DNA from: an uncultured bacterium
GTDB taxonomy: Bacteria > Hydrogenedentota > Hydrogenedentia > Hydrogenedentales > CAILVY01
DNA: 64,000 bases
Direction: 5' to 3'
Assembly: GCA_937951485.1 (NCBI GenBank)
Contig: CALEDJ010000031.1
Coordinates: forward strand, 1-64,000
The number at the start of each line of letters is the position of its first letter. Positions within the stretch are counted from its first letter, which is position 1. Shown here piece after piece: positions 43,055 to 52,261 of the stretch. The translations under genes and the position numbers were made by a program. Below the pieces are notes generated by a model. It searched no databases, was not told where the DNA came from, and saw only the letters and a list, made by a program, of their open reading frames with translations.

Positions 43055-43127
43055 AGCCCCCCTGAAACCTTTTTGAATCGCCCATAGTCATGTTAAGAGA
43101 GGCATGGTACGTTTGCCGAAAAAAGTG

Positions 43128-43250
43128 GTTCATGAGGAGTATGTCTTCCGGCATTTGCGAAATGGGCGTTCCGCTTCTCGGTTCCATCTGAAATCCCTGA
43201 TATTTCATGATCTTATGCGCAAAAAGAGTCCATTTCGCAATTGCCTCGTC
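43128..43250 (-). repeat. 123-bp dispersed repeat, copy B
   Basis: This is the reverse-oriented partner of 299-421; the best half (43250 down to 43179) matches 60 of 72 positions. It lies between ribF and the TolC-like gene and just upstream of that gene's -10 box. Confidence 0.65.
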
Positions 43251-43281
43251 TTACGCCACACGGGAATGCAAGGGGGGAAAG

Positions 43282-43290
43282 TGCTATAAT
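43282..43290 (+). promoter_or_regulatory. Extended -10 promoter for the efflux operon
   Basis: TGCTATAAT is a perfect -10 hexamer (43285-43290) with the TGn extension. No convincing -35 is seen 16-18 bases upstream. It lies 109 bases before ATG 43399. Confidence 0.6.
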
Positions 43291-43398
43291 CTCCGGTGTT
43301 TATGAAAGATTGATAAAGCATTGATCATGAAAGTCTTCCGGTGGCGATTGGAAACCGCTGTTGTGGGAATGTGCGACGACACCAGCAGGGAAAAATGT

Positions 43399-45234
43399 AT
43401 GCCATTTCCAACCAGGCGGTTGCTTTTTCCGCTTGGCTTCCTTGCCGCGCTGCTGTTTGTTGTCGGGAGCGGCTGTACTGCGGCGCGATATGCCGAACGT
43501 GCAGACAAAGAAACCTACAGAATCATTGAGAGCAAGTCCGAAGCGGTGCCGGGTATGGAGGAAGAATTCACCATCGCCAAGGACGAGACATGGGACCCTC
43601 TTGAGGGTATCCCTGTACGGGAGGCCAGTGAGGAATTTCTGGGGGAGGATGCCGGCGGGGAGTCGGGATTTCAGGTGCTTTCACTGGAACGTGCGCTTGA
43701 AATCGCGGTGAAAAACAGCCGTATCTATCAGAACCGGAAAGAATCGGTGTATCTCCAGGCCCTTGCCCTCACCTTGGACCGGCACCGCTACACGCCGATT
43801 TTTTCGGGGGCGTTGCGGGGCGCGGTGCATCATTCCCCCCGGGACATTCAGAAGGCGTCCTCGTTCTCTGAAGTCATGGGGGCAGCCGGGCCGGTTATCC
43901 GCGAAATTGAGTCTATTACAGGAACTCCCGGGGAACTTTTGCGTCAGTATGCCGCGCTCGTGGAGGAAGTGGGCGACATTCTCGAATGGGACAAGCCGCG
44001 CTCGGAAATCAAGAATGAGCGAAGCCTGAGCGGCCAGACCAATATCGCCGTCAGCCTCCTGCTGCGCGGGGGTGGCCGCATTGCCTTCAATTTGAGTTCT
44101 GATTTCCTTCGCTTTGTCACAGGCGATTCACGCGCAGCCACCAGTTCCGTATTGACGGGAACCTTCACCCAGCCACTGTGGCGCGGGGCGGGGGCGAAGG
44201 TGAATCTGGAGCGGCTGACGCAATCCGAGCGCGATGTTTTCTACGCTCTGCGCGATTTCACCCATTTCAGGAAGCAATTCGTGGTGGACATTTGCTCCTC
44301 GTATTATGGCGTCCTGCAAAACCGGGACACGGTGCGCAACAACTGGCAGAGTCTGCAGAATTTCCGGCGCAGTGTGGAACGCGAGCGCGCCTTCGCGCGC
44401 GAAGGCCGCCGCACCCAGGCGGAGTTGGGTCGTTTGGAACAGGCGTTGCTCAACACCGAAAACCGGTGGATCAACTCCCTGCGACGTTACAGAGAAAGCC
44501 TGGACCAGTTCAAGATTCAACTCGGCCTATCCACGGATGCGCCGATTACGCTGGATGACGGAGAACTGGAACGGCTCCGGCAGGAAGGATTGATTCACCC
44601 GGATATCTCTGCTGAGGACGCAGTAGAGGTGGCGCTGGCTGCGAGGTTGGATTATCTGAATGAGATGGATCGCGTCGAGGATGCGGAGCGGAAAATCAAG
44701 GTGGCGGCCAACGCCCTGAAACCCGATATCAGCCTGTTTCTCACCAGCCGGACGGCCAGTCGCGGCCAGGATAATTTCCAGGAACTGGATTGGCGCCGTA
44801 CGCAGTTCACCGCAGGTGCAGATGTTGATCTCCCGTTTGACCGGAAGGCGGAACGCAACGCCTATCGCTCCACCTTGATCGCCTATGAACGCGCCCTGCG
44901 CGATTTTTCGCTTTCCGAAGACAATATCAAACTTTCGGTACGCACCTCCTGGCGCAACCTCGACCAGGCGCGCCGCAATTACGAAATTGCACTGATGAGC
45001 GTCGAACTCAATGAACGCCGCGTACGCGAGCAGGAATTGCTCGCCGAGTTAGGCCGCGCCACTGTGCTCAACCAGGTGGACGCGGAAAACGATTTGACCC
45101 AGTCCAGAAATGATTTGACCGCCGCATTGATCGCGCACACGTTGGCCCGCCTGGCCTTCTGGCGCGACATGGGCATTCTGTTCATCAAGAAAAACGGGCA
45201 ATGGGAGGAAATCTCCGATGCGATCGAACCCTGA
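43399..45234 (+). CDS. TolC-family outer-membrane efflux lipoprotein
   Basis: A 611-residue protein. From ATG 43399 a lipoprotein signal (LLFPLGFLAALLFVVGSGC) leads to a lipobox Cys. Two outer-membrane efflux protein repeats follow with long coiled helices (for example ENRWINSLRRYRESLDQFKI; LNERRVREQELLAELGRATV). TolC-family trimers form the outer-membrane channel of tripartite pumps. The length exceeds typical TolC (about 470) because of N-terminal acidic and middle insertions. AGGGAAAA is upstream. The next gene overlaps its end by 17 bases. Confidence 0.88.
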   Translation: MPFPTRRLLFPLGFLAALLFVVGSGCTAARYAERADKETYRIIESKSEAVPGMEEEFTIAKDETWDPLEGIPVREASEEFLGEDAGGESGFQVLSLERALEIAVKNSRIYQNRKESVYLQALALTLDRHRYTPIFSGALRGAVHHSPRDIQKASSFSEVMGAAGPVIREIESITGTPGELLRQYAALVEEVGDILEWDKPRSEIKNERSLSGQTNIAVSLLLRGGGRIAFNLSSDFLRFVTGDSRAATSSVLTGTFTQPLWRGAGAKVNLERLTQSERDVFYALRDFTHFRKQFVVDICSSYYGVLQNRDTVRNNWQSLQNFRRSVERERAFAREGRRTQAELGRLEQALLNTENRWINSLRRYRESLDQFKIQLGLSTDAPITLDDGELERLRQEGLIHPDISAEDAVEVALAARLDYLNEMDRVEDAERKIKVAANALKPDISLFLTSRTASRGQDNFQELDWRRTQFTAGADVDLPFDRKAERNAYRSTLIAYERALRDFSLSEDNIKLSVRTSWRNLDQARRNYEIALMSVELNERRVREQELLAELGRATVLNQVDAENDLTQSRNDLTAALIAHTLARLAFWRDMGILFIKKNGQWEEISDAIEP

Positions 45235-47038
45235 AAATCCCGATAGCGCCGGCTCATCCTTGACCAAAAGGCATTCAAAGCGCCGGCGTTCCCCGCTTCT
45301 CAAGGTAATGGTGACCGGACTGCTGGTTTTCGCGCTTTACTATTTCTTCCTGCGCGGCGGCCAGGGTGAGATCAGTGGAGCCACCTTCACGGCTGTCCGC
45401 GGTCCCATGGAAATTCTCGTTCTGGAAGGCGGCAGCATTGAGGCACGCGAATCGTACACCATCAAGTCTGAAGTTCAAGGGCAAACCAAGATTCTCAGCA
45501 TCATCGAGGAGGGGTACTACGTAACACCGGAAGACGTGGCCAATGGTTTGATTCTGGTCGAACTCGATTCAAAGGAACTTGTAGAGCGACAAACGGAGCA
45601 GGAACTGCAGTACCAGAACTCGAAGGCAAGTTTCACCGAGGCGCAAAAGCAGTTTGAAATCCAACTCAATCAGAATGCGAGTGACATCAAGACGGCGGAA
45701 CTGGAGGCGAAATTCGCGCGAATGGACTTTGAGAAATACATGGGCGAGAAAGTCGCCAATGAGATTATACGAGAACTGAAACTGGATGTCCCCCTCGATA
45801 CCACTCCGGAAGACCTGTTGCGTGCCATTCGCCGGCAGAACGCCGCATCGGAAAACACGACACTGGAAAACGAAAGATCAGTCGTCGTCGAGGTTCCGCC
45901 GCGTCCGACCATTGATTTTATTCAGTACGCAGCCAAAGACCTTCTTGGTGACGGACAGGCCAGACAGCGCCTGCGCAGCCTGGACAACACCCTGGTGCTC
46001 TCACAGGAAGAAGTGGGACTGGCCGAAACAGACCTGGAAGGAACGAAACGCCTCTTGGAACAGGATTTCGTCACGCGAAATCAATACGAAAATGACATGC
46101 TGGGGTTGCGTCGGAAACAGATTTCTCTTGAGACCGCTGAAACCAGCCGGGAATTGTTCATTCGCTATGAATTTCCCAAGGAAGCGGAAAAACTGCTGTC
46201 GGACTATGAGGAGGCCCTGCGTAAACTGGAACGGGCCAAGAAACTGGCCGAATCGAAAATGGCGCAGGCGGAAGCGAAACTGAACTCCGCCGAAGCCACT
46301 TTTCAACTGCAAACCCGCCGTCGGCGGGAAATCCAGGAGCAAATCCAGAAATGCACCATCCGAGCCGAAAGGCCCGGCCTGGTGGTCTATGGGTCGGAGG
46401 ATTCCGGTTGGCGCCAGGAACGCATCGAAGAAGGCGCGACGGTCCGCGAGCGTCAGGTCATCATCACCATACCCGACACCACGCATATGAACGTAAACGT
46501 GAAAGTGCACGAGTCCGTGGTGCAGCGGGTGCAGCGGGGCCAGCAGGCGCGTATTCGGGTGGACGCCAACCCCGAAATTCTACTGACGGGGGAAGTCAAC
46601 CGGATTGCCGTACTCCCGGACTCGCAGAATCGCTGGATGAATCCGGACATGAAAGTCTATCCAACCACCGTCCACATCCACGGCACCCACGATTGGCTCA
46701 AGCCCGGAATGAGCGCCCAGACGCAAATCATTATTGACCAACTTGATGATGTGCTGCAGATTCCCTTGCAGGCGGTTTTTCCCGACAATGGACAACAGGT
46801 TTGCTATGTAGCCAAAGCCACCGGCTATGAACGTCGCGTGATAGAGACGGGTCAGTTCAACGATTCGCTCATCGTTGTCAAGAACGGTTTGAAGGAAGGC
46901 GAGTCGGTGTTGCTGCGCGCACCGGTCCAGCCTGATGTCCGAACGCGGGAACAGGAGCGAATGGCGCCGGAGGAGCGAATGCAGGAATCAGAACCCGCCC
47001 CGAGAAACCGGAGAGCCGCACGGGAGGCGGCATCCTGA
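45218..47038 (+). CDS. MacA/HlyD-type periplasmic adaptor with long coiled coil
   Basis: A 606-residue membrane-fusion protein. One N-terminal anchor (about 28-46) is followed by a barrel-sandwich half (GSIEARESYTIKSEVQGQTK), a long coiled-coil hairpin (about 120-380) and the second half plus beta-barrel (VRERQVIITIPDTTHMNVNV). It would link the inner-membrane ABC unit to the TolC-family channel. It is about 200 residues longer than MacA, mainly in the hairpin, including an insertion at about 165-250. GGGAGGAAAT precedes ATG 45218. It overlaps the upstream and downstream genes. Confidence 0.88.
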   Translation: MRSNPENPDSAGSSLTKRHSKRRRSPLLKVMVTGLLVFALYYFFLRGGQGEISGATFTAVRGPMEILVLEGGSIEARESYTIKSEVQGQTKILSIIEEGYYVTPEDVANGLILVELDSKELVERQTEQELQYQNSKASFTEAQKQFEIQLNQNASDIKTAELEAKFARMDFEKYMGEKVANEIIRELKLDVPLDTTPEDLLRAIRRQNAASENTTLENERSVVVEVPPRPTIDFIQYAAKDLLGDGQARQRLRSLDNTLVLSQEEVGLAETDLEGTKRLLEQDFVTRNQYENDMLGLRRKQISLETAETSRELFIRYEFPKEAEKLLSDYEEALRKLERAKKLAESKMAQAEAKLNSAEATFQLQTRRRREIQEQIQKCTIRAERPGLVVYGSEDSGWRQERIEEGATVRERQVIITIPDTTHMNVNVKVHESVVQRVQRGQQARIRVDANPEILLTGEVNRIAVLPDSQNRWMNPDMKVYPTTVHIHGTHDWLKPGMSAQTQIIIDQLDDVLQIPLQAVFPDNGQQVCYVAKATGYERRVIETGQFNDSLIVVKNGLKEGESVLLRAPVQPDVRTREQERMAPEERMQESEPAPRNRRAAREAAS

Positions 47039-47730
47039 TGGCCTCCCGCCCCATTGCGATACTCGACCATGTCGGCAAGACTTACCAGATGGGCCCAGTC
47101 CGGGTAGATGCGCTGGTTGAAATCAATCTGGTCTTCGAAGCAGGTGAATATGTGAGCGTCATGGGCCCCTCTGGTTGCGGCAAGTCTACGTTGCTGAATT
47201 TGCTTGGCTGCCTCGATCGCCCCAGCACGGGCCGCTATGTACTGGGCGGCGTGGACGTGTCGCAGATGAACGATGATGAACTGTCGGAAATCCGGGGTGC
47301 GCGTCTGGGGTTTATCTTTCAATCCTACAACCTGATACAACAGTTGACCGTATTGGAAAACATCGAGGTGCCTTTGTTCTATCAGGGGACGCCGCCGGAG
47401 ATGAGCCGGGAAATCGCCGCGGAATATGCGAGGCGGGTGGGTCTTGGCGACCGGTTGAAACATAAGCCCTTTGAACTTTCGGGGGGCCAGCAGCAGCGGG
47501 TGGGTATTGCCCGCGCTTTGGTGAATGACCCGCTGGTTCTGCTGGCGGATGAACCCACCGGCAACCTGGACTCCCATTCCGGCGCGGAGATTCTTGAATT
47601 GTTTGAGGCGTTGCACGAACAAGGAAAGACTATCATTCTCGTAACCCATGACGACGATATTGCCAAACGTTCGTCGCGTGTGATTCGCCTGAGGGACGGA
47701 CAAATGGAAAGCGACATGCGTCATGGATAA
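47038..47730 (+). CDS. ABC transporter ATP-binding protein (MacB/LolD type)
   Basis: A 230-residue ATPase. Walker A GPSGCGKSTLL, Q-loop FIFQSYNLIQQ, signature LSGGQQQRVGIARAL, Walker B VLLADEPTGNLDS and switch His in VTHDDDIAK are all present. It resembles the MacB and LolD nucleotide-binding domains. The start codon shares one base with the adaptor stop (TGATG), and it overlaps the permease gene by eight bases. Confidence 0.94.
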   Translation: MASRPIAILDHVGKTYQMGPVRVDALVEINLVFEAGEYVSVMGPSGCGKSTLLNLLGCLDRPSTGRYVLGGVDVSQMNDDELSEIRGARLGFIFQSYNLIQQLTVLENIEVPLFYQGTPPEMSREIAAEYARRVGLGDRLKHKPFELSGGQQQRVGIARALVNDPLVLLADEPTGNLDSHSGAEILELFEALHEQGKTIILVTHDDDIAKRSSRVIRLRDGQMESDMRHG

Positions 47731-49057
47731 TTTCCTGACACGCACGGCCCAGAACCGTTTTATGAGCGTCGGATTTGCACGTGTCAACCGCACGGTCCGG
47801 CTCGGCTTCAAAAGCCTGTGGCTCCACCGGCTGCGGTCGCTGCTCACCGTCCTGGGCATTGTGTTCGGTGTGTGCTCGGTGATCGCCATGCTCGCGGTGG
47901 GCGAAGGGGTGCGCCACGAAGCCCTGGAACAAATCCGGCGCCTGGGGAGCAACAACATCATTATCCGGAGCATCAAGCCCGAAGAGGAACGCAGCAGCGC
48001 CGTGGAACGCAGTTATGTGCTCGAATACGGATTGACCTATGCGGACATCCGCCGCATTCGCGACACCATTCCGGGGGTCACCCTGGTCGTCCCAGGCAGG
48101 ATTATTCGTGACTTTCTCTGGAACGGGCGGTGGCGGATTGACGCGGAGGTGGTGGGAACGGTTCCCTGGTACCATGAGATGCGTCTGCAGGCGCTTTCGG
48201 AGGGGCGCTATCTGAATGATTTCGACATGGAAGACAGCAAAAACGTCTGCGTATTGAGCCGCGAAGCGGCCGACAGGCTGTTTCCGCTCACGCCGGCCGT
48301 CGGTTCCAACCTTCGCATCGGCGGCGATTACTACCATGTGGTCGGCGTACTCGCGCGGGAGGCCCCCGTGGTCGCCCCGGGCGGCGGCAATTCCTCCGGC
48401 CAGAACGCCGCGCAGACGCTGGCGCGCGCCTTCATTCCCCTCACCACGGCCAAGGCGCGCTTTGGCGAAGTTCTTGTGCGGCGGCGCAGTGGCAGTTTCG
48501 AAGCGGAACGAGTGCAGTTGCATGAAGTCACCGCTCAGGTGCACCGCCAGGAAGAAGTCGAAGAAATTGCCAAGATCATCGTGGATATTCTTGATAAGAA
48601 TCGCAAGAAGAAGGATTACGAAATCATCGTTCCGTTGGAACTGCTGCGCCAGAGCGAACGCACCAAGCGCATTTTCAATATCGTGCTTGGATCCATCGCC
48701 GCCATTTCCCTCATTGTCGGCGGCATCGGCATCATGAACATTATGCTCGCCAGCGTCACAGAACGCACCCGCGAAATCGGCATTCGCCGCGCCCTGGGCG
48801 CCAAGCGGCGCGACATCATTTTTCAGTTTCTTGTTGAAACGGTCATTCTTTCCGGGTCCGGTGGTTTGATAGGCGTGGTGCTCGGTGTGGCGATACCCTT
48901 CTTTATCACCCTGTTCGCCGATATGACCACCATCGTCACCCTTTGGGCGCCGATGATCGCCTTCTCCATCTCCGGATTGGTGGGCGTCGTCTTCGGCATT
49001 TACCCCGCGCTTCGCGCCGCCGACATGGACCCCGTAGAGGCGTTGCGCCACGAGTAG
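47723..49057 (+). CDS. MacB-type ABC transporter permease
   Basis: A 444-residue inner-membrane protein with four membrane helices: one at the N-terminus (SLLTVLGIVFGVCSVIAML) and three at the C-terminus. A periplasmic MacB_PCD-like domain of about 220 residues lies between. The FtsX-like core includes VGGIGIMNIMLASVTERTRE and IGIRRALGAKRRDI. With the separate ATPase (47038-47730), the adaptor and the TolC-like lipoprotein, it forms a complete split-MacB tripartite export system. The substrate is unknown. Confidence 0.92.
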   Translation: MDNFLTRTAQNRFMSVGFARVNRTVRLGFKSLWLHRLRSLLTVLGIVFGVCSVIAMLAVGEGVRHEALEQIRRLGSNNIIIRSIKPEEERSSAVERSYVLEYGLTYADIRRIRDTIPGVTLVVPGRIIRDFLWNGRWRIDAEVVGTVPWYHEMRLQALSEGRYLNDFDMEDSKNVCVLSREAADRLFPLTPAVGSNLRIGGDYYHVVGVLAREAPVVAPGGGNSSGQNAAQTLARAFIPLTTAKARFGEVLVRRRSGSFEAERVQLHEVTAQVHRQEEVEEIAKIIVDILDKNRKKKDYEIIVPLELLRQSERTKRIFNIVLGSIAAISLIVGGIGIMNIMLASVTERTREIGIRRALGAKRRDIIFQFLVETVILSGSGGLIGVVLGVAIPFFITLFADMTTIVTLWAPMIAFSISGLVGVVFGIYPALRAADMDPVEALRHE

Positions 49058-49186
49058 TCGTCTTGCAGGGCCGGGCATCTGATGCAACAAATCTTGCATT
49101 TTACGTCACAAATGCCAGATGCTTTCTGATATTCTTCGCGCACAAAGGCGCGATGAGGCGGTTGAATCGCGGAAACATTGTTTTTT

Positions 49187-50395
49187 ATGCCCGGACTGGT
49201 GGTAAGAGGCGCGGAAAGCGCCGAGGAAACACGCCAGGCCATTGAATTGATGGCCAAGGCGCAGTGGAACTATTTCGACGCCATTCGGTGGATGGAAACC
49301 ACCGGTGACGGCTATCCGGGCTATGCGCGCGAGCACACGCGGATGGCATGGCTGCAGGGGGAACTTGCCGGCGCATTGCGTCTTACCACAGACACCATCC
49401 GGATCGGTGAGGCGCGCCTGAAAATGGGCGGACTTGGTTGGGTGACCACCTCATCACGTTACCGGCACCTGGGCGTTGCGCGGGAACTCATCGGCGATGC
49501 GCTCCACTACATGAAGTTGCACGGTTACCATGTCGCCATGCTTTTCGGAATACCCAATTTCTATCACCGCTTTGGTTTCACCACTTCCTTGGCCGAGTAT
49601 TCAACCACAGTCACCGTGGCTGAGGCGATGGAAGTGCCTCATGCTCCATTTCGGATTCGCCCTGGAAAACCTGGAGACATTCCCGCCATCCAACGCATTC
49701 ACATGGGAAACGACGCCGATGTCGCCTGTTCGCTCCTCCGCAGCGCCGCGCACATCACCAATAAATGGGGACGCTGGAAGCCTGTCCAGGCCATTACCAA
49801 TCCCGATGGGAGAGTGACCGGCTACCTGCTGCCACGTGGCGCGGATGACACCCTGCACGTCGAGGATTTGGGCGTTGCGGAAAGGGCATGCTGCGGCGCA
49901 CTGCTGAAAGCCTGTGCAGATATTGCCGCCGCAGACTACCGGTCGCGTATTCGCTTCGCCGGACCTCCCTCCCATCCCTTTCTCCAGTTTCTGCATCAAT
50001 ACAAGTCCATACATGAAACCGAAATCACCCGCAACCAGGGCGGTATGATGGCCTTCATTGACACGGGTGAAGCCCTGGAGTCCATGATCCCGGAATGGGA
50101 AAATCTTCTTTCCCGCTCCGCGGCCCGCACCCTGAAAACCGAGGTTACCCTGCTTGTGGACAAGAGGCCCTACCGCATCCGTGCATACCGGGGCGTTGTT
50201 GATATCGCTCAAACAAGCGGCGCCAACAAAGTGTCTTTAAGTGCTGCGGAGTTGATGCATCTCACAACTGGATACCGTTATCTTGACGAGATTCTGTCGC
50301 AGCGCCGACGCATTCTCAACGCCGAAGGCAAAAGCCTCTTGGCCGCCATATTCCCCAAACGAACGCCCTATGTCTGGGTTATTGACAGATTCTAA
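49187..50395 (+). CDS. GNAT acetyltransferase, Eis-like with C-terminal SCP2-type domain
   Basis: A 402-residue protein. The N-terminal GNAT domain has RMAWLQGELAGALRLTTDTI and acetyl-CoA-binding VTTSSRYRHLGVARELIGDA. A second GNAT-like half follows, then a C-terminal sterol-carrier-like domain as in Eis-type proteins. Eis proteins acetylate amino groups such as those of aminoglycosides. Whether this one does so is unknown. ATG 49187 was preferred over a TTG at 49178. Confidence 0.8.
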   Translation: MPGLVVRGAESAEETRQAIELMAKAQWNYFDAIRWMETTGDGYPGYAREHTRMAWLQGELAGALRLTTDTIRIGEARLKMGGLGWVTTSSRYRHLGVARELIGDALHYMKLHGYHVAMLFGIPNFYHRFGFTTSLAEYSTTVTVAEAMEVPHAPFRIRPGKPGDIPAIQRIHMGNDADVACSLLRSAAHITNKWGRWKPVQAITNPDGRVTGYLLPRGADDTLHVEDLGVAERACCGALLKACADIAAADYRSRIRFAGPPSHPFLQFLHQYKSIHETEITRNQGGMMAFIDTGEALESMIPEWENLLSRSAARTLKTEVTLLVDKRPYRIRAYRGVVDIAQTSGANKVSLSAAELMHLTTGYRYLDEILSQRRRILNAEGKSLLAAIFPKRTPYVWVIDRF

Positions 50396-50440
50396 AGGAG
50401 TTTTCCAATCTGGGGCGCAGAAAGGCAAGCGGAGAAGTGG

Positions 50441-51094
50441 CTATTGTAGATGGCCATCCCGGAGGGTGAATTCCAGGTCGGGGCAAATGTGGTTCACGGG
50501 GTGATGACTGACGAGCAGGACCGTCGCTCCCTCGGCGCGGGAAGCGTCGATCATGTCGAGGACCAGACGCGCGCTTTCCTCATCCAAGTTACCGGTGGGT
50601 TCATCCGCGAGAATGATTTCCGGGCGATGCAAAAGCGCGCGCGCCAGGGCGCAACGTTGCCGTTCCCCCGCGCTCATTTCATGGGGGCGATGAGATGTGC
50701 GATGACGCAGTTGCAGGGCGTCCATCAATTCCAGCGCGCGCGCGCGACAGTCGTCGGGCCTGCGGGCCAGCATCGGCAAGAGCACGTTCTCGATTGCCGT
50801 GAGATAGGGGATGAGGTGGAACATCTGGAAGACCACTGCGATGCGCTGCGCGCGGAGGGCGGTGCGGCGTCGCCCGTCCAGTCCGTTCACACACTCTTGC
50901 CCCGCAAACACATTGCCGCGGGTGGGCAGTGTCAGGCCGGCACAGAGGTTGATGAGGGTGGTCTTGCCGCTGCCGGAAGGTCCGCGCAACAGCGCCAGTT
51001 TCCCCCGGGGCACTTCCAGCGAAACGCCGTCCAACGCGCGCACGATCTCGCGGCCCCGCCGATAGTGTTTTTCAACCTGTTCCAGGCGGATCAT
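50441..51094 (-). CDS. ABC transporter ATP-binding protein (LolD/MacB type)
   Basis: A 217-residue ATPase with Walker A GPSGSGKTTL, Q-loop FQMFHLIPYL, signature MSAGERQRCALARAL (Ser-Ala-Gly rather than Ser-Gly-Gly), Walker B IILADEPTGNLDEE and a switch His in VSHHPVNH. The start overlaps the permease stop (ATGA). It is the last gene of the second ABC operon. Confidence 0.92.
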   Translation of the reverse strand: MIRLEQVEKHYRRGREIVRALDGVSLEVPRGKLALLRGPSGSGKTTLINLCAGLTLPTRGNVFAGQECVNGLDGRRRTALRAQRIAVVFQMFHLIPYLTAIENVLLPMLARRPDDCRARALELMDALQLRHRTSHRPHEMSAGERQRCALARALLHRPEIILADEPTGNLDEESARLVLDMIDASRAEGATVLLVSHHPVNHICPDLEFTLRDGHLQ

Positions 51095-52236
51095 GGAGCG
51101 CCCTCCCCTAATGTGTCCGCCGGCTCGCGCAGGAGCCTGCCGGCGATGGGCGGCAGTCCGAAAATCATGGCCAGCAATGGCGTAACTACAATGAGCAGCA
51201 TTATGGTGGTCGGCGGGGTCATCGTGGTCGGCGGGGCAACACGGCTGCAGAGAAAGAAGATGCGGCCAATGACGCAGCCGAGCGCCGCGCCGATCAAAGC
51301 ATAGGCGGCGATCTTGGCGAGAAACGCCACCAGGATCATTTCCTCGCGCATACCGAGCGCACGAAGCGTACCGATTTCCTGGCGGCGACTGACGACGTTC
51401 TGATAGGTCAGCCCCCACACGGCGGCGGCCGCCGCCGCCAGCGCTGCCGCCAGCGCCGCCATCTGGAGCCGCCGCATCATTACGCGCTGTTCATGGCGCG
51501 CCAGGAGAATGGAATAGTACGGTTGCACCGCGACATCAGGCAGCACCGATTCGATGCTTTCCCGGACCAATCCGACGATGTCTCTAACATCTGCCGGACA
51601 TTGGCAGGCCAACGCGTCAATGCTGTTTATGCGGCCGGGCCGGTTCAACAGCGCCTGCACATCATGCAGGCGCGCATAAACACGAATATCCTCCGGAATG
51701 GCCCCATACTCGTCGAGCACGCGCCCAACCTCAAAGGTTCTGGACAGTATCTGGAATGCGTCTCCGGGTTTCTTTCCCGTAGCGCGGGCGATCGCGGCTC
51801 CCAGATACACTTGTCCTTCCGGCACGGCGTAGGCCGTGGGCATCGGCGTCTTTTCCGTTCCCGTACGCACCGTTTCCGGGAGCACTCCGGTAAGTACGAG
51901 AGTGCAGCCTTCCGCCTGCACGGTGTGCTGCAACTTGCCGACGAAATGCTGCGCCATGATCTGCCGCTGTCGGGTGAGCCGGTGCACATATTCCTCAGGC
52001 ATGTCCGGCCCGACGAAATCCAGCGCCTGCCAACGTGCCTGGTCAGCACCTGCGGGGGTGATCTGCAGGTTGAAGCCCATATCGCGCATCAGGAGGCGCG
52101 TGGCGTCCACCGAGGATGCGCCGATATCCATCATCGCCAAGAAGAGAGCCGTTGCGGCGGCGACCACTGCCATACAGGCCAGCGTATTCCAGCGGGAGTA
52201 GGCCATTTCCCGAAGCACCATGCGTGTCCAAGTCAT
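51091..52236 (-). CDS. FtsX-like ABC transporter permease
   Basis: A 381-residue permease with one N-terminal helix (TLACMAVVAAATALFLAMM), a periplasmic domain of about 180 residues and three C-terminal helices with RRQEIGTLRALGMREEMIL, the FtsX/MacB_PCD hallmark. It would work with the ATPase at 50441-51094. The upstream secreted or lipid-anchored gene (52262-53281) ends 25 bases before. Confidence 0.9.
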   Translation of the reverse strand: MTWTRMVLREMAYSRWNTLACMAVVAAATALFLAMMDIGASSVDATRLLMRDMGFNLQITPAGADQARWQALDFVGPDMPEEYVHRLTRQRQIMAQHFVGKLQHTVQAEGCTLVLTGVLPETVRTGTEKTPMPTAYAVPEGQVYLGAAIARATGKKPGDAFQILSRTFEVGRVLDEYGAIPEDIRVYARLHDVQALLNRPGRINSIDALACQCPADVRDIVGLVRESIESVLPDVAVQPYYSILLARHEQRVMMRRLQMAALAAALAAAAAAVWGLTYQNVVSRRQEIGTLRALGMREEMILVAFLAKIAAYALIGAALGCVIGRIFFLCSRVAPPTTMTPPTTIMLLIVVTPLLAMIFGLPPIAGRLLREPADTLGEGAP

Positions 52237-52261
52237 TCAGGCAATCCCTCTCAGGGTGATT

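Larger units (their letters stand above)
43038..43398. other. 361-bp gap between ribF and the efflux operon
   Basis: It contains the right part of the REP-like palindrome, copy B of the 123-bp dispersed repeat (43128-43250) and a -10 box for the efflux operon. An upstream ATG at 43321 is in frame with the TolC-like gene, but its first residues do not fit a lipoprotein signal. Confidence 0.55.

Noticed and set aside
42042-43208. A 388-codon open frame on the minus strand
   Set aside because: It is antisense to ribF with its motifs intact. Only its first residues come from the dispersed repeat.
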